From positions 158,581 to 222,580 of the forward strand of contig NZ_JAHBDK010000075.1 of assembly GCF_019956415.1 (NCBI RefSeq): DNA of 64,000 nt. Direction: 5' to 3'. The DNA is from Pseudomonas sp. GL-B-19. GTDB lineage: Bacteria > Pseudomonadota > Gammaproteobacteria > Pseudomonadales > Pseudomonadaceae. Below are positions 35,203 to 44,111 of this stretch, piece after piece. Made by a program: the position numbers and the translations under genes. Each line of letters starts with the position of its first letter. The first letter of the stretch is position 1. The notes under the pieces are model-generated. The model made no database searches. It saw only the letters and a list, made by a program, of their open reading frames with translations, and was not told the DNA's origin.

Positions 35203-36711
35203 CTAATCATCCTCATGCAATTTGATGCCCCGAGCGTGGAGCAAATGCGGAACGATCAACACCAAAAGCGTCAACGCGAGGAACGACGCGGCGATGGGTT
35301 GCGTGACAAAGATCAGCCAATCGCCTTCGCTAATGGACAAGGCGTTGCGCAATTGTTTTTCAGCCATCGGCCCCAGCAACATACCGACGATCACCGGCGC
35401 CACGGGGAAATCGAAACGCCGCATCAGCACCCCGCCCCAGCCGATGCCGAGCATCAGCAGCAGATCAAACGAAGAGTGGCGCATGCCGTACACGCCGATG
35501 GTGGCAAACACCAGAATGCCGGCATTCAAGTACGGCCGGGGAATTTGCAGTAGTTTCACCCACAACCCCACCAACGGCAGGTTCAACACCAGCAGAATAA
35601 CGTTGCCGATGTACAGCGAGGCGACGAGGGTCCAGACCAGGTCACCCGAGGTCTGGAACAACATCGGCCCCGGTTGCAGGTTGTAGTTCTGGAACGCTGC
35701 CAACAGGATGGCCGCCGTCGCGGAGGTCGGAATGCCCAGCGTCAGCAGCGGCACCAACGAGCCCGTCGCGCTGGCGTTGTTGGCCGCCTCGGGGCCAGCA
35801 ACCCCTTCAATCGCGCCCTCGCCCTTGCTGCCCGCAAACTCTTTCGGGTACTTGCTCAGCTTGCGTTCGGCCGAATAGGACAGAAACGTCGGAATCTCGG
35901 CGCCACCCGCCGGAATAGAGCCGAACGGGAAACCGATCAGCGTGCCGCGCAGCCAGGCCGGAACCGAGCGTTTCCAGTCGGCGCGGGTCATCCACAACGA
36001 GGTCAAGCGGTGCCGACCGCTGCTTTCTTCTTTTTGATACAGCAGGCTGTACAACGCCTCTCCCACGGCAAACAAACCGACCGCCACCAGCACCACTTCG
36101 ATGCCATCCACCAACTCCGGCACCCCCAGCGTGTAACGGGCGATGCCCGAGGTTGAGTCCAGCCCGATCAAGCCGATGGCCAGGCCAACCCCAAGCGAGG
36201 CGAAACCGCGCAGCATCGACGCGCCAAGTACTGCCGACACGGTGGTGAACGAGAGCACCAGAATCGCGAAATATTCCGCCGGGCCAAATTTCAGCGCCAG
36301 CGTGGCGACGACGGGGGCAAACAGGGTCAGCAGAATTGTGGCGATGGTCCCGGCCACGAATGAACCGATTGCCGCCGTGGCAAGTGCCGGCCCGGCCCGG
36401 CCGTTGCGGGCCATCAAGTTACCTTCCAGGGCCGTGACCATGGAGGATGACTCCCCCGGCGTGTTGAGCAAAATGGAGGTGGTCGAGCCGCCAAACTGCG
36501 CGCCGTAGTAGATGCCGGCGAACATGATCAGCGCGCCAGTGGGATCGACCTTGGCGGTGATTGGCAGCAACAGCGCGACGGTCAGCGCCGGTCCGATACC
36601 GGGCAACACACCAATCGCCGTGCCGAGCAAACAGCCGATAAACCCCCACATCAAATTGATTGGTGACAGCGCGGCGGAAAACCCCATCGCCAGGCTTGCG
36701 AGAATATCCAC
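35203..36711 (-). CDS. tctA: Tripartite tricarboxylate transporter, large permease TctA
   Basis: The 502-residue permease of the TctA family has about 12 membrane helices. GILPGIGPALTVALLLPIT and QFGGSTTSILLNTPGE are signature loops of this family, and AEIPTFLSYSAER follows in the second half. With TctB and TctC it forms a secondary transporter in which a periplasmic protein delivers citrate or another carboxylate. The gene order tctC-tctB-tctA (minus strand) is complete. A TctD/TctE two-component system is not in the window. Confidence 0.95.
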   Translation of the reverse strand: MDILASLAMGFSAALSPINLMWGFIGCLLGTAIGVLPGIGPALTVALLLPITAKVDPTGALIMFAGIYYGAQFGGSTTSILLNTPGESSSMVTALEGNLMARNGRAGPALATAAIGSFVAGTIATILLTLFAPVVATLALKFGPAEYFAILVLSFTTVSAVLGASMLRGFASLGVGLAIGLIGLDSTSGIARYTLGVPELVDGIEVVLVAVGLFAVGEALYSLLYQKEESSGRHRLTSLWMTRADWKRSVPAWLRGTLIGFPFGSIPAGGAEIPTFLSYSAERKLSKYPKEFAGSKGEGAIEGVAGPEAANNASATGSLVPLLTLGIPTSATAAILLAAFQNYNLQPGPMLFQTSGDLVWTLVASLYIGNVILLVLNLPLVGLWVKLLQIPRPYLNAGILVFATIGVYGMRHSSFDLLLMLGIGWGGVLMRRFDFPVAPVIVGMLLGPMAEKQLRNALSISEGDWLIFVTQPIAASFLALTLLVLIVPHLLHARGIKLHEDD

Positions 36712-36735
36712 CGGTTTGATCTCCTTCAGCCCGGC

Positions 36736-37230
36736 TCAGATCCAGGCGTTGACAAGGGGCGGCAGGGAAACCCCGAGCCCGACGTTAAACAGCCAGTAAA
36801 TCGGCAACGTCAAGGCAATGCCGATGGCCAGATCCCGCAGAGGATGGCGACTGCCAAACCCGCGCGCGGAACAGGCAAACAGCAACCCCGCCGCAAGGAC
36901 GAAACCGATGAGGTTAATCAACAACGCCACCCCCACCAGCCCCGCCGTCACCCACGCCGCACCGAGTTTGCCGCCGGGCAACGCTTTGGCCGACTCGTCT
37001 TCGTGGTCCGCCAATTCACGAAAACCACCGGTGCAGGCTTGATAACTCAGCAGCAACCCGACGACACCCAGGAACACTGCCAGCCCAGAGGGATAGACAT
37101 ACGCGGGCAAAATGACGAAGCCCATCTCGGGCGGAAACCACCAGGCACCGACCGCCAGTACCGCACTGATGGCGATCAGGCCAAGGCCTATCGCCAACTG
37201 TGGCGGCACAATCTTGCGCATCCCGGTCAT
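36736..37230 (-). CDS. tctB: Tripartite tricarboxylate transporter, small permease TctB
   Basis: The 164-residue membrane protein has four predicted helices, for example IGLGLIAISAVLAVGAWWFP and YPSGLAVFLGVVGLLLSYQA, the usual TctB pattern. The ATG at 37230 (MTGMRKIVPPQ) is chosen because it follows the tctC TGA by one base; the open frame upstream is within tctC. Confidence 0.9.
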   Translation of the reverse strand: MTGMRKIVPPQLAIGLGLIAISAVLAVGAWWFPPEMGFVILPAYVYPSGLAVFLGVVGLLLSYQACTGGFRELADHEDESAKALPGGKLGAAWVTAGLVGVALLINLIGFVLAAGLLFACSARGFGSRHPLRDLAIGIALTLPIYWLFNVGLGVSLPPLVNAWI

Positions 37231-37231
37231 G

Positions 37232-38197
37232 TCAAAGCAGCCCGACGTTAACCAGCATCGCCCGCAGCCGCACGTGTTCTTCGTCGACAAACTTGCCGAA
37301 TGCGTCGCCGGTCAACACGCTCGACGACCACGCGTTGGTTTTAATGTTGTCTTGCCAGGATTGGCTGTTGGTGGCAGCGACGACAGCGTCGGTCAGCTCC
37401 TTACGCTGCTCAGGGCTAAGACCTGCGGCACCGTACACACCGCGCCAATTGCCAATGATCACGTCGTACCCTTTTTCTTTGAGGGTCGGAGCATCGATAC
37501 CGGCAACGCGCTCCGGCGCGCCGATGGCGAGGACGCGGAACTGGCCGTTCTTGATGTATTGCCCCAATTCGGCATAACCGCCGGTGATCACTTTGAGCTG
37601 GCCGCCGAGTGCCTGAGCAACCACTTCGCCGCCACCGCCGAAGGCGACGTAATTGACCTTATTGACCGGGATATCCATTTTGCCGGCCAGCTCGGCGATA
37701 CCGATGTGATCGACCGAGCCCTTTGAGCCGCCGCCCCATGTGATGCTGGTCGGCTTGGCTTTGAAGGCAGTCAACAAGTCGTCCAGGGTTTTGAACTCGG
37801 ACTCCTTGCGCACGGCAATCACGTTGTATTCGGTAAACAGCCGGGCAATCGGTGTCACGTCCTTCAGGGTAATTTGCGGTTTGTTCTGTTCAATGCCCGA
37901 GACCATGATCGCGCCCACCACCAGCAGCGCACTCCCATCTCCTTTGGTGCTGTTGGCAAACTGCGCCAGGCCCAGCGTACCGCCTGCGCCACCCTTGTTT
38001 TCGAAGGTGACGGCCTTGGCAACTTTGGCCTCGATCATGGCTTTGCCCAGATCTCGTGCGGTCTGGTCATAGCCGCCACCGACAGAACCGGGGGCCATGA
38101 ACTTGACGGTATCCAGCGCCAGGGCGGGTGTTGCGAGTGCGGCAGCGGTGATAGCCACGGCAGCGGCGAAATTGAAACGACGGAACAAAGCGAACAT
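37232..38197 (-). CDS. tctC: Tripartite tricarboxylate transporter substrate-binding protein TctC
   Basis: The 321-residue periplasmic protein has a signal peptide ending ALATPALA and the Bug/TctC fold. FMAPGSVGGGYDQTARDLGKAM contains the beta-hairpin that closes over the carboxylate, and KSTKGDGSALLVVGAIMVSG and ITWGGGSKGSVDHIGIAEL follow. Members bind citrate, propane-tricarboxylate or similar acids; the substrate here is unknown. The 121 bases upstream to the sterol-desaturase gene hold the operon promoter, without an obvious motif. Confidence 0.93.
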   Translation of the reverse strand: MFALFRRFNFAAAVAITAAALATPALALDTVKFMAPGSVGGGYDQTARDLGKAMIEAKVAKAVTFENKGGAGGTLGLAQFANSTKGDGSALLVVGAIMVSGIEQNKPQITLKDVTPIARLFTEYNVIAVRKESEFKTLDDLLTAFKAKPTSITWGGGSKGSVDHIGIAELAGKMDIPVNKVNYVAFGGGGEVVAQALGGQLKVITGGYAELGQYIKNGQFRVLAIGAPERVAGIDAPTLKEKGYDVIIGNWRGVYGAAGLSPEQRKELTDAVVAATNSQSWQDNIKTNAWSSSVLTGDAFGKFVDEEHVRLRAMLVNVGLL

Positions 38198-38318
38198 GAG
38201 TGGACTCCTGATCTTGTTTTTGTAGGTGCCGGTTGAATCTCGCTCAGGAGCAACCCCTGCTCACTGAACATGCGCCTGAGAACAAGCGTAGGTCATGGAT
38301 TCGTTTGGGGGCGTCCTG

Positions 38319-39371
38319 TTACCGAAGAGACACGTCCTTCGACCCGTCAACCAACTCGGGGGCAAGAGTTTGCGCGGGTTTCGTCAGGCGGATCTTGCGG
38401 GCGATGTCCACGAATGGCGTAACGATCAGGCTGTACACCGTCAGGTAACGCTGGTGATCCGCGTCGCTGGTGCCAAAGCGGATCGCCTCGGGCTTGGTGG
38501 TGGTGACGTAGAGCGTGCCGAACATCCAGTCCCAGAGTGACAGGTTGATGCCGAAGTTCTTGTTGAAGTGTTTTGGTGCGTCACTGTGATGAATCTGATG
38601 CTGGGCCGGGCTGTTCAGCACATGTTCGATCACGGGGCCAAACGACAGCCATACATGGGTATGGCGCAGGTTGGCGGCAAAGCCGTTGAGGATCAACACC
38701 ATCCAGGTCACGCCAAACAGGGTGTAGCGACTGATTTCGCCACCACAGGCGTACCAGAAGATCCCGGCAAAGGCACCGATGCACAGCGTATTGGTCACCT
38801 TCTCGACAATTTTTTCCATAAAGTGAACCCGGCTGGCAGTCGCCGGGACCAGCACCGGCGCCGAATGATGGACCTTGTGGAAATCCCAAAGCCAGCGGGT
38901 ATGAAAGGCCCGGTGGCCCCAATAGTTGGCGAAATCCTTGACCATGAACACGCCCAGGCCATAGATCAGCGACAACGCTGGGTGTTCCTCGACTTGCAGG
39001 CGCGCGCCCCACAACTCAGTGAAAAAACGCACGTAGTCGCCGGAGCGCAGGATATAGGCGTCCACCAGGCCGAAGATGGGCAGCACCAGCATGACTTTCA
39101 GGATGGCGCGGACGAAGTAGTAGCGGTAATCCAGCAACGCCGAGCGATGCAGGTGAACCCGACGGCCACCGATGAACTGCCAGAACGTAGAGGCGTGGGT
39201 CAATCCACGGGATTTGCGGTAGTGGAACAGCGCATAGGCGACGCTGTAGGACGTCATGAGAAACAGCAAGCCGAAGCGGCCGTTCAAATCGAAAATGCCG
39301 AAAAACTGGTCGGCGACCGGCTCGATTACCCACCTGGACAAATAGTCATAAAAAAAAGTCAGTACTTCCAC
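38319..39371 (-). CDS. Sterol desaturase / fatty acid hydroxylase family protein
   Basis: The 350-residue membrane-bound di-iron enzyme has four or so helices and the three His clusters of this superfamily: HRAFHTRWLWDFHKVHHSAP (about 150), HTHVWLSF, and HQIHHSDAPKHFNKNFG. The start is GTG at 39371, with GGAGG ten bases before it; no ATG is suitable. It stands alone, and a Fur-like site lies about 33 bases upstream. The substrate (lipid or hopanoid) is unknown. Confidence 0.88.
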   Translation of the reverse strand: MEVLTFFYDYLSRWVIEPVADQFFGIFDLNGRFGLLFLMTSYSVAYALFHYRKSRGLTHASTFWQFIGGRRVHLHRSALLDYRYYFVRAILKVMLVLPIFGLVDAYILRSGDYVRFFTELWGARLQVEEHPALSLIYGLGVFMVKDFANYWGHRAFHTRWLWDFHKVHHSAPVLVPATASRVHFMEKIVEKVTNTLCIGAFAGIFWYACGGEISRYTLFGVTWMVLILNGFAANLRHTHVWLSFGPVIEHVLNSPAQHQIHHSDAPKHFNKNFGINLSLWDWMFGTLYVTTTKPEAIRFGTSDADHQRYLTVYSLIVTPFVDIARKIRLTKPAQTLAPELVDGSKDVSLR

Positions 39372-39403
39372 GAGCGACGGGCCTCCGGCAACGGAAGCGA
39401 AGT

Positions 39404-39422
39404 GTAGATCATTCTCAATTGC
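39404..39422 (-). promoter_or_regulatory. Possible Fur box upstream of the sterol-desaturase gene
   Basis: On the minus strand GCAATTGAGAATGATCTAC shares about 11 of 19 positions with the Fur consensus as I recall it (GATAATGATAATCATTATC); the TGAGAATGAT core is the best part. A site this weak could be chance, although a di-iron enzyme would be a sensible iron-regulated target. Confidence 0.35.
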
Positions 39423-39449
39423 AAAAGAAACGTCGTTGCGCCAGTTCCG

Positions 39450-40781
39450 TTACGTATAAGCCCCGACCACTCGCTTCACCGCCATCAGCGCCTCTCGAAG
39501 CGTGTCCATACCCACCGAGCCAAGCGCCAGGCGGATCGCATGCGGCACATGGACAGAGGTGGCAAACGGCTCGGCGGTCGAGACCGAAACGTGCTCGCGC
39601 ATCAAGGCCATGGCGATCTGGTCCGCCCGTGCATCCTCCACCAGAGGCAGCCAAAGAAAATAGGACGAGGGATGGCGAACCACGCGCAGTCCCGCCAGCA
39701 CCTCACTGGCCAAAGCCTGCCGGGCCTGGGCATCAGCGCGCTTTTGCGCTTCCAGCGTGCTGACCGTTCCATCGTCGAGCCATGCGCAGGCGATGGCCGT
39801 CATGACGCCCGGAGTGTTCCAGGTGGTCGCCCTGATCGTGCGCTCCAGTGCGGCCACCCTTTGCGCCGGTGCCGCGATAAAACCCACGCGCAGACCGGTG
39901 GCGACGTTCTTGGAAAAACCGGACACGTAGACGGTCCGTTCCGGGGCCAGTTCAGCAATGGGCGGCGGCGCTTCTTCGGCGAGAAACGCATAGGCCCCGT
40001 CCTCAATGATGTGCAGGTCATGCTTGCGCGCAATCGCCACCAGGTGTTCGCGTTGATCGGCGGCCATCACCCAGCCCATCGGGTTATGCAGGGTCGGCAT
40101 GGTGTAGACGGCACGCACTGTCCGGCTGCGGCACAGTTTTTCCAGCGCCTCAAGATCCGGCCCCTGCGCTGTGACGGGGATGGCCACGATTTCAAGATGC
40201 AACGCTTCGGCCAGCACCTTGAAGCCCGAATAGGTCAGCGCATCGGCCGCGATCACGTCACCCGGTCGCAGCAGCGCCATCAACGTCACTGCCAGGCCAT
40301 GCTGCGCGCCACTGACAATCAATACCTGCTCAGCTTGAACCGTCAAACCACGGCTACTCAAATGGCGGGCGATGGAGGCGCGCTCATGCGCACGCCCGGC
40401 ATGGGGCTGATAGCGCAAGTGTGATTCCAGGTCGCCGGACAACGCCAGTTGACGCAAGGCATTGCGCAACAGATCGCCCTGCCCCGGCAGCGAGGGATAG
40501 TTGAAGTTGAGGTCGATAAACCCTGCCGCGACATCTGGCTGATCAATGCCATGACTGGGTGGCAACGAGGTCTCGCGGACAAAGGTCCCGCGCCCGGTTT
40601 CGCCACTGACCAGCCCCATGGCTTCCAGCTCGGCATAGACCCGGCTGGCCGTGACCAGCGCCAGGCCTTCGCTGACGGCCAACTGGCGGTGCGTCGGCAA
40701 GCGTGTGCCGGGCAGTAAGCGCCCCGAGTGAATATCAGCAGCAAAAGTGTCAACCAGCGACTTGTAGCGAGAGCGTGGCAT
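39450..40781 (-). CDS. MocR/PdxR-type PLP-dependent transcriptional regulator
   Basis: The 443-residue fusion regulator has an N-terminal GntR winged helix (MPRSRYKSLVDTFAADIHSGRLLPGTRLPTHRQLA, first 70 residues) and an aminotransferase class I domain (about 100-440). YVSGFSKNVATGLRVGF supplies the PLP-binding lysine, and VSGAQHGLAVTLMALLRPGD and the later IEDGAYAFL motif place the fold. It diverges from the EamA transporter gene at 40869, so that is its likely target. The effector is probably PLP bound with an amino compound. Confidence 0.92.
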   Translation of the reverse strand: MPRSRYKSLVDTFAADIHSGRLLPGTRLPTHRQLAVSEGLALVTASRVYAELEAMGLVSGETGRGTFVRETSLPPSHGIDQPDVAAGFIDLNFNYPSLPGQGDLLRNALRQLALSGDLESHLRYQPHAGRAHERASIARHLSSRGLTVQAEQVLIVSGAQHGLAVTLMALLRPGDVIAADALTYSGFKVLAEALHLEIVAIPVTAQGPDLEALEKLCRSRTVRAVYTMPTLHNPMGWVMAADQREHLVAIARKHDLHIIEDGAYAFLAEEAPPPIAELAPERTVYVSGFSKNVATGLRVGFIAAPAQRVAALERTIRATTWNTPGVMTAIACAWLDDGTVSTLEAQKRADAQARQALASEVLAGLRVVRHPSSYFLWLPLVEDARADQIAMALMREHVSVSTAEPFATSVHVPHAIRLALGSVGMDTLREALMAVKRVVGAYT

Positions 40782-40868
40782 CGTGGGATGTATCCATGAC
40801 AATTTTTTGATTGTTCTTAATCCTGGATCATAAGATGCCATTCACGCAACCCGACACGGAGACGCAAA

Positions 40869-41765
40869 ATGGAAAGGACCTCAACGCTCAAAAGCCCGAC
40901 GCTGGACAAGCACGCAAGCGGACTGATCAATGGCTTCTTCGGCGTGCTGATCTTCAGCGGCTCGCTGCCCGCTACTCGCGTGGCCGTGCTTGAATTCAAC
41001 CCCGTGTTTCTGACGGTCGCCCGCGCCACCATCGCCGGCGTGCTGGCGCTGTGCATGCTATGGCTGTTCAAGCAACAGCGGCCAGCGCGCAGCCAGTTGC
41101 TGCCTTTGGTCATCGTCGCAATGGGTGTGGTGATCGGCTTTCCGCTGCTGACGGCGCTGGCGTTGCAATACGTGACGTCGGCGCATTCCATTGTCTTCGT
41201 CGGCCTGCTGCCACTCGCCACTGCCGCCTTCGGCGTGTTGCGCGGTGGCGAGCGGCCACGGCCGGCGTTCTGGTTTTTTTCGGTGCTTGGGAGTTTGCTG
41301 GTGATTGGCTTCGCCGTCTCTCAGGGGCTGAGCGCTTCTCCCGTCGGTGACGTCCTGATGCTGCTGGCGATTCTGGCGTGTGGCCTGGGGTATGCCGAAG
41401 GCGCCAAGCTCTCCAGAACACTGGGCGGCTGGCAGGTGATTTGTTGGGCCTTGGTGTTGTCGCTACCGTTGATGGCCGCATTGACCTGGTGGCGGATGCC
41501 CGTTTCGTTATCCGGGATCAGTGTGCCGGCCTGGTTGAGCTTGGGGTATGTGTCGCTGTTCAGCATGCTGATCGGTTTTGTGTTCTGGTACCGCGGGCTG
41601 GCGCAGGGCGGGATTGCGGCGGTGGGACAGCTTCAGTTGTTGCAGCCGTTTTTTGGCTTGGCGCTGGCGGCGACGTTGCTGCACGAACAGGTCAGCCTTG
41701 GCATGCTCGGGGTCACCGTGGCGGTGATTTTCTGCGTCGCGGGCGCGAGAAAATTCGCCAAATGA
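40869..41765 (+). CDS. EamA/DMT-family transporter
   Basis: The 298-residue protein has ten hydrophobic segments arranged as two EamA repeats (FFGVLIFSGSLPATRVAV; LMLLAILACGLGYAEGAKLS), typical of drug/metabolite exporters. It starts 87 bases from the divergent MocR gene, whose product probably regulates it. Possible cargoes are amino acids or related metabolites; not determinable here. Confidence 0.9.
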   Translation: MERTSTLKSPTLDKHASGLINGFFGVLIFSGSLPATRVAVLEFNPVFLTVARATIAGVLALCMLWLFKQQRPARSQLLPLVIVAMGVVIGFPLLTALALQYVTSAHSIVFVGLLPLATAAFGVLRGGERPRPAFWFFSVLGSLLVIGFAVSQGLSASPVGDVLMLLAILACGLGYAEGAKLSRTLGGWQVICWALVLSLPLMAALTWWRMPVSLSGISVPAWLSLGYVSLFSMLIGFVFWYRGLAQGGIAAVGQLQLLQPFFGLALAATLLHEQVSLGMLGVTVAVIFCVAGARKFAK

Positions 41766-41855
41766 AAGTGTACTGCGGCTTGCGTTCATGGCTGTACCGG
41801 GCGAGCCGCACACCGTCCATGATAAAAATGGCGCTCTCGTTTGCGGAGACTCGCC

Positions 41856-42476
41856 ATGGACCTCGCCACCCTCACCCTTTTCCTGCCGGCCTGCTTTGCC
41901 CTGAACATGGCACCCGGCCCGAATAACCTGCTGTCGGTCAGCAACTCGACGCGTTACGGCTATCGGGCCTCCTGCGTGGCCGGGATCGGTCGGTTACTGG
42001 CGTTTGCCGGCATGATCGCCCTCGCCTCCGCAGGATTGGCGGTGGTGCTGCAAACCTCCGAAATGCTGTTCTACGGAATCAAGATCCTCGGCGCGGCCTA
42101 CCTGTTTTACCTCGCCTGGCAATTGTGGCGCGCTGATCCTGGTGCCGAGCGCATTGACACCCGCGCCCCCGTCGGCGTGCTGGCCTTGGCGCGGCAGGAG
42201 TTTCTGGTGGCGGCCGGCAATCCCAAAGCCATCCTGATTTTCACCGCATTCTTGCCTCAATTCGTCGACCCGACCCGCGCGGTGACACCGCAATTCGCGC
42301 TACTCGGCGCGCTGTTCTTGATGCTGGAATGGATCGCAATCAGTGCGTACGCCTACATGGGGCTGCACATGCGTCGCTGGTTCGCCGAGCCTTCCGGCAA
42401 GCGGATCTTCAATCGGTGCTGCGCGGGGTTGTTGTCGGCGGCGGCTTCGGTGTTGTTGATGGCGAAGCGGGTTTGA
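41856..42476 (+). CDS. LysE-family amino acid exporter
   Basis: The 206-residue membrane protein has six helices. ACFALNMAPGPNNLLSVSNS is the diagnostic RhtB/LysE segment, followed by FLVAAGNPKAILIFTAFLPQF. The ATG at 41856 follows GGAG; an in-frame ATG five codons upstream is less likely. It follows the EamA gene by 90 bases on the same strand, and both are export proteins. Confidence 0.9.
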   Translation: MDLATLTLFLPACFALNMAPGPNNLLSVSNSTRYGYRASCVAGIGRLLAFAGMIALASAGLAVVLQTSEMLFYGIKILGAAYLFYLAWQLWRADPGAERIDTRAPVGVLALARQEFLVAAGNPKAILIFTAFLPQFVDPTRAVTPQFALLGALFLMLEWIAISAYAYMGLHMRRWFAEPSGKRIFNRCCAGLLSAAASVLLMAKRV

Positions 42477-42498
42477 TCAAGCGGGTGCGACGGTCCTT

Positions 42499-42849
42499 TC
42501 AGATGCAATCCTGTGCGGCGCGTTCAAAACTCGAAGGCAGGAAGTTCGAGGCCAGCAAATGGCGCTCGTAGATGAATACCTTGCCACCCTTCCCGGCCTT
42601 GTAGGCTTCCAGCACGTTGTCCGTCGATACCTTACTAGGCACCACGATTCGATAGCTGCGCGAGGTTTGCGAGACAGTCGGGTTCAACGCACTGCCCTGC
42701 AATTTCGGCACGACGCAGTCGGCGTATTGAGCAGGGGTCTTGCTGGTCTGCAAGGTCAGGGTCGGCGCATTCGGCGCGGAGGCACAACCGGCGAGCAACA
42801 AAGGGGCAAACACCATGGCAGGCACGAATAAAGGGCGCATCAGTCTCAT
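42499..42849 (-). CDS. Putative lipoprotein of unknown function
   Basis: The 116-residue protein has a lipobox LLAGC at residue 21 and a mature part of about 95 residues with two cysteines (YADCVVPKL; AAQDCI) that could form a disulfide. I do not recognise the family. It converges with the upstream LysE gene and diverges from the hypothetical gene at 42877. Confidence 0.8.
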   Translation of the reverse strand: MRLMRPLFVPAMVFAPLLLAGCASAPNAPTLTLQTSKTPAQYADCVVPKLQGSALNPTVSQTSRSYRIVVPSKVSTDNVLEAYKAGKGGKVFIYERHLLASNFLPSSFERAAQDCI

Positions 42850-42876
42850 CCTGAAAATAAACGGTTCGGTTCATCA

Positions 42877-43254
42877 ATGGAGGCGATTTTCCGACTATCG
42901 TCGACAAAGCAGAACTTGCGTTTCGTAATGGTCACTATTACTCCCGGCAATAGTTGCGCGCCGTGCAGACGGATACGCACCCGATTACAACTGGAAAAGA
43001 TTGATGAGGATCTCTCCTTGAGGACTTTTGACTTGATCCGCGACGCCGTTTTACCCGATTTCCGTGACCGGGTGGCCGAGTACCTGGTCGAGTACGAAAC
43101 CGTACTGTTGTGCGAAAACACGCCTGACTCGGAGCTTGTGCGGGCCACCGCCAATCAGTTGCGCGGCTATTTGCGCGGGTTGAACACCACGCGAGTGCTG
43201 GGCATGGCGGATTGGGAGGAACTGGATCGGCGGGTGGTGAATACGTGGCTTTAG
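42877..43254 (+). CDS. Hypothetical protein, possibly frameshifted
   Basis: The 125-codon frame has a convincing C-terminal half (SLRTFDLIRDAVLPDFRDRVAEYL, RATANQLRGYLRGLNT) but a weak start with no Shine-Dalgarno. In the neighbouring frame the first 60 bases read GDFPTIVDKAELAFRNGHYY, which also looks protein-like and stops at a TAG. The real gene may therefore begin in another frame with a frameshift, or the start may be later. I do not recognise the family. Confidence 0.4.
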   Translation: MEAIFRLSSTKQNLRFVMVTITPGNSCAPCRRIRTRLQLEKIDEDLSLRTFDLIRDAVLPDFRDRVAEYLVEYETVLLCENTPDSELVRATANQLRGYLRGLNTTRVLGMADWEELDRRVVNTWL

Positions 43255-43282
43255 CGCACGCACATGCGGACTTACTACCTCT

Positions 43283-43320
43283 CCCTCTGTGGCGACGAGC
43301 TAGCCCTGCGCCACAGAGGG
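43283..43320. terminator. Strong hairpin between convergent genes
   Basis: CCCTCTGTGGCG at 43283 and CGCCACAGAGGG at 43309 are exact complements, a 12-bp stem with a 14-base loop. It lies between the ends of the hypothetical gene (+) and the DUF6124 gene (-) and could stop transcription from either side, although T runs are short. Confidence 0.7.
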
Positions 43321-43327
43321 TCTGTGT

Positions 43328-43690
43328 TTACTCCTTAAGCTCGACGTTATCCAACGCCTGATTCACTGCCAACTCCCCCAACATGACCACTTGCGTAATA
43401 CCCAGCAGGGTCTTGCGGTGTGAGTTCTCCAGTAGCGCCGCAAAATTGCTGAGCATGGTGGTGGCCGATCCCAGTGATTCGCTGGCGTTGGCCAGCAGGG
43501 ATTCGGTGTCGTACTTCGGGTTGGCGAGGAACATGGGTTCGGGTTCGTGGGTGCTGCCCATGATTTGGGCCGCCGGGTTGAGGTAATGGTCGAGGGCGCG
43601 TTCGGCCGCTTCATGGAATTTTTTGGAATCGAGGGATTCGTAGGGCGATGCCGGATCTGTTTCCGGTGGGTTGGGTGTTGGTTTGATCAT
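43328..43690 (-). CDS. DUF6124 family protein
   Basis: The 120-residue soluble protein MIKPTPNPPETDPASPYESLD... fits what I recall of DUF6124, a Pseudomonas-specific family without known function; the Pro-rich N-terminus and the NFAALLENSHRKTLLGITQVVML helical C-terminus are typical. AGGAG lies 7 bases before the ATG at 43690. The gene has a long structured leader (see the RNA entry), the main reason it is notable. Confidence 0.75.
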   Translation of the reverse strand: MIKPTPNPPETDPASPYESLDSKKFHEAAERALDHYLNPAAQIMGSTHEPEPMFLANPKYDTESLLANASESLGSATTMLSNFAALLENSHRKTLLGITQVVMLGELAVNQALDNVELKE

Positions 43691-43697
43691 AGTGAAA

Positions 43698-43901
43698 CTC
43701 CTACTGCAGATTTGAAGGAGCCATAACCCTTGCTACCAAACGAGGGTGGCGGCCATACGCGGGTTGGTAGACCGGCTGCAATAGGAAACCCGGCGCTCAC
43801 AAAGGAGCCCCACGCATGACCACCATATATAGCCGAGCCCCAAAAAAGAGACTGCATAAGGTGTCGCCATACGACTATATTGCAGACGGGCTACCAAACC
43901 C
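43698..43901 (-). ncRNA. Candidate structured leader (cis-regulatory RNA) of the DUF6124 gene
   Basis: Read on the minus strand, segment A (43878-43901, GGGTTTGGTAGCCCG...) can pair with segment B (43761-43783, ...CGGTCTACCAACCC): after allowing two bulges, about 20 pairs enclose roughly 95 bases. Segment C (43732-43744, CTCGTTTGGTAGC) repeats the GTTTGGTAG of A and could compete for B. Downstream, CTCCT (43716-43720) is exactly complementary to the Shine-Dalgarno AGGAG (43698-43702). This is the layout of a two-state RNA. The ligand or protein is unknown, and I have no named RNA family for it. Confidence 0.5.
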
Positions 43902-44111
43902 GATCACTGTTTTTCAGTGACCGGGAAACGATATAGCCGGCCCAACAGTCGCACAAGCCGGCGGATTCTGTCTTACCCGTAGGCGATGACGCAAGGCGTT
44001 GTAGCCTTTGGGTGGTAACAGGAGGCTTCGTTTAAACAGGCAGGATTTTTGTTGTTTAAGCGCCAGCGAGACAGAGGAATTCTCTCGCTACGTCAGTCGA
44101 TCGAAATCCGG
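43902..44111. other. Non-coding gap upstream of the DUF6124 leader
   Basis: About 210 bases between the leader and the REP pair with no credible reading frame. It should contain the promoter of the DUF6124 leader (minus strand). GATCACTG...CAGTGACC at about 43902-43922 is a short inverted repeat just upstream of segment A. Nothing else is identified. Confidence 0.5.
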
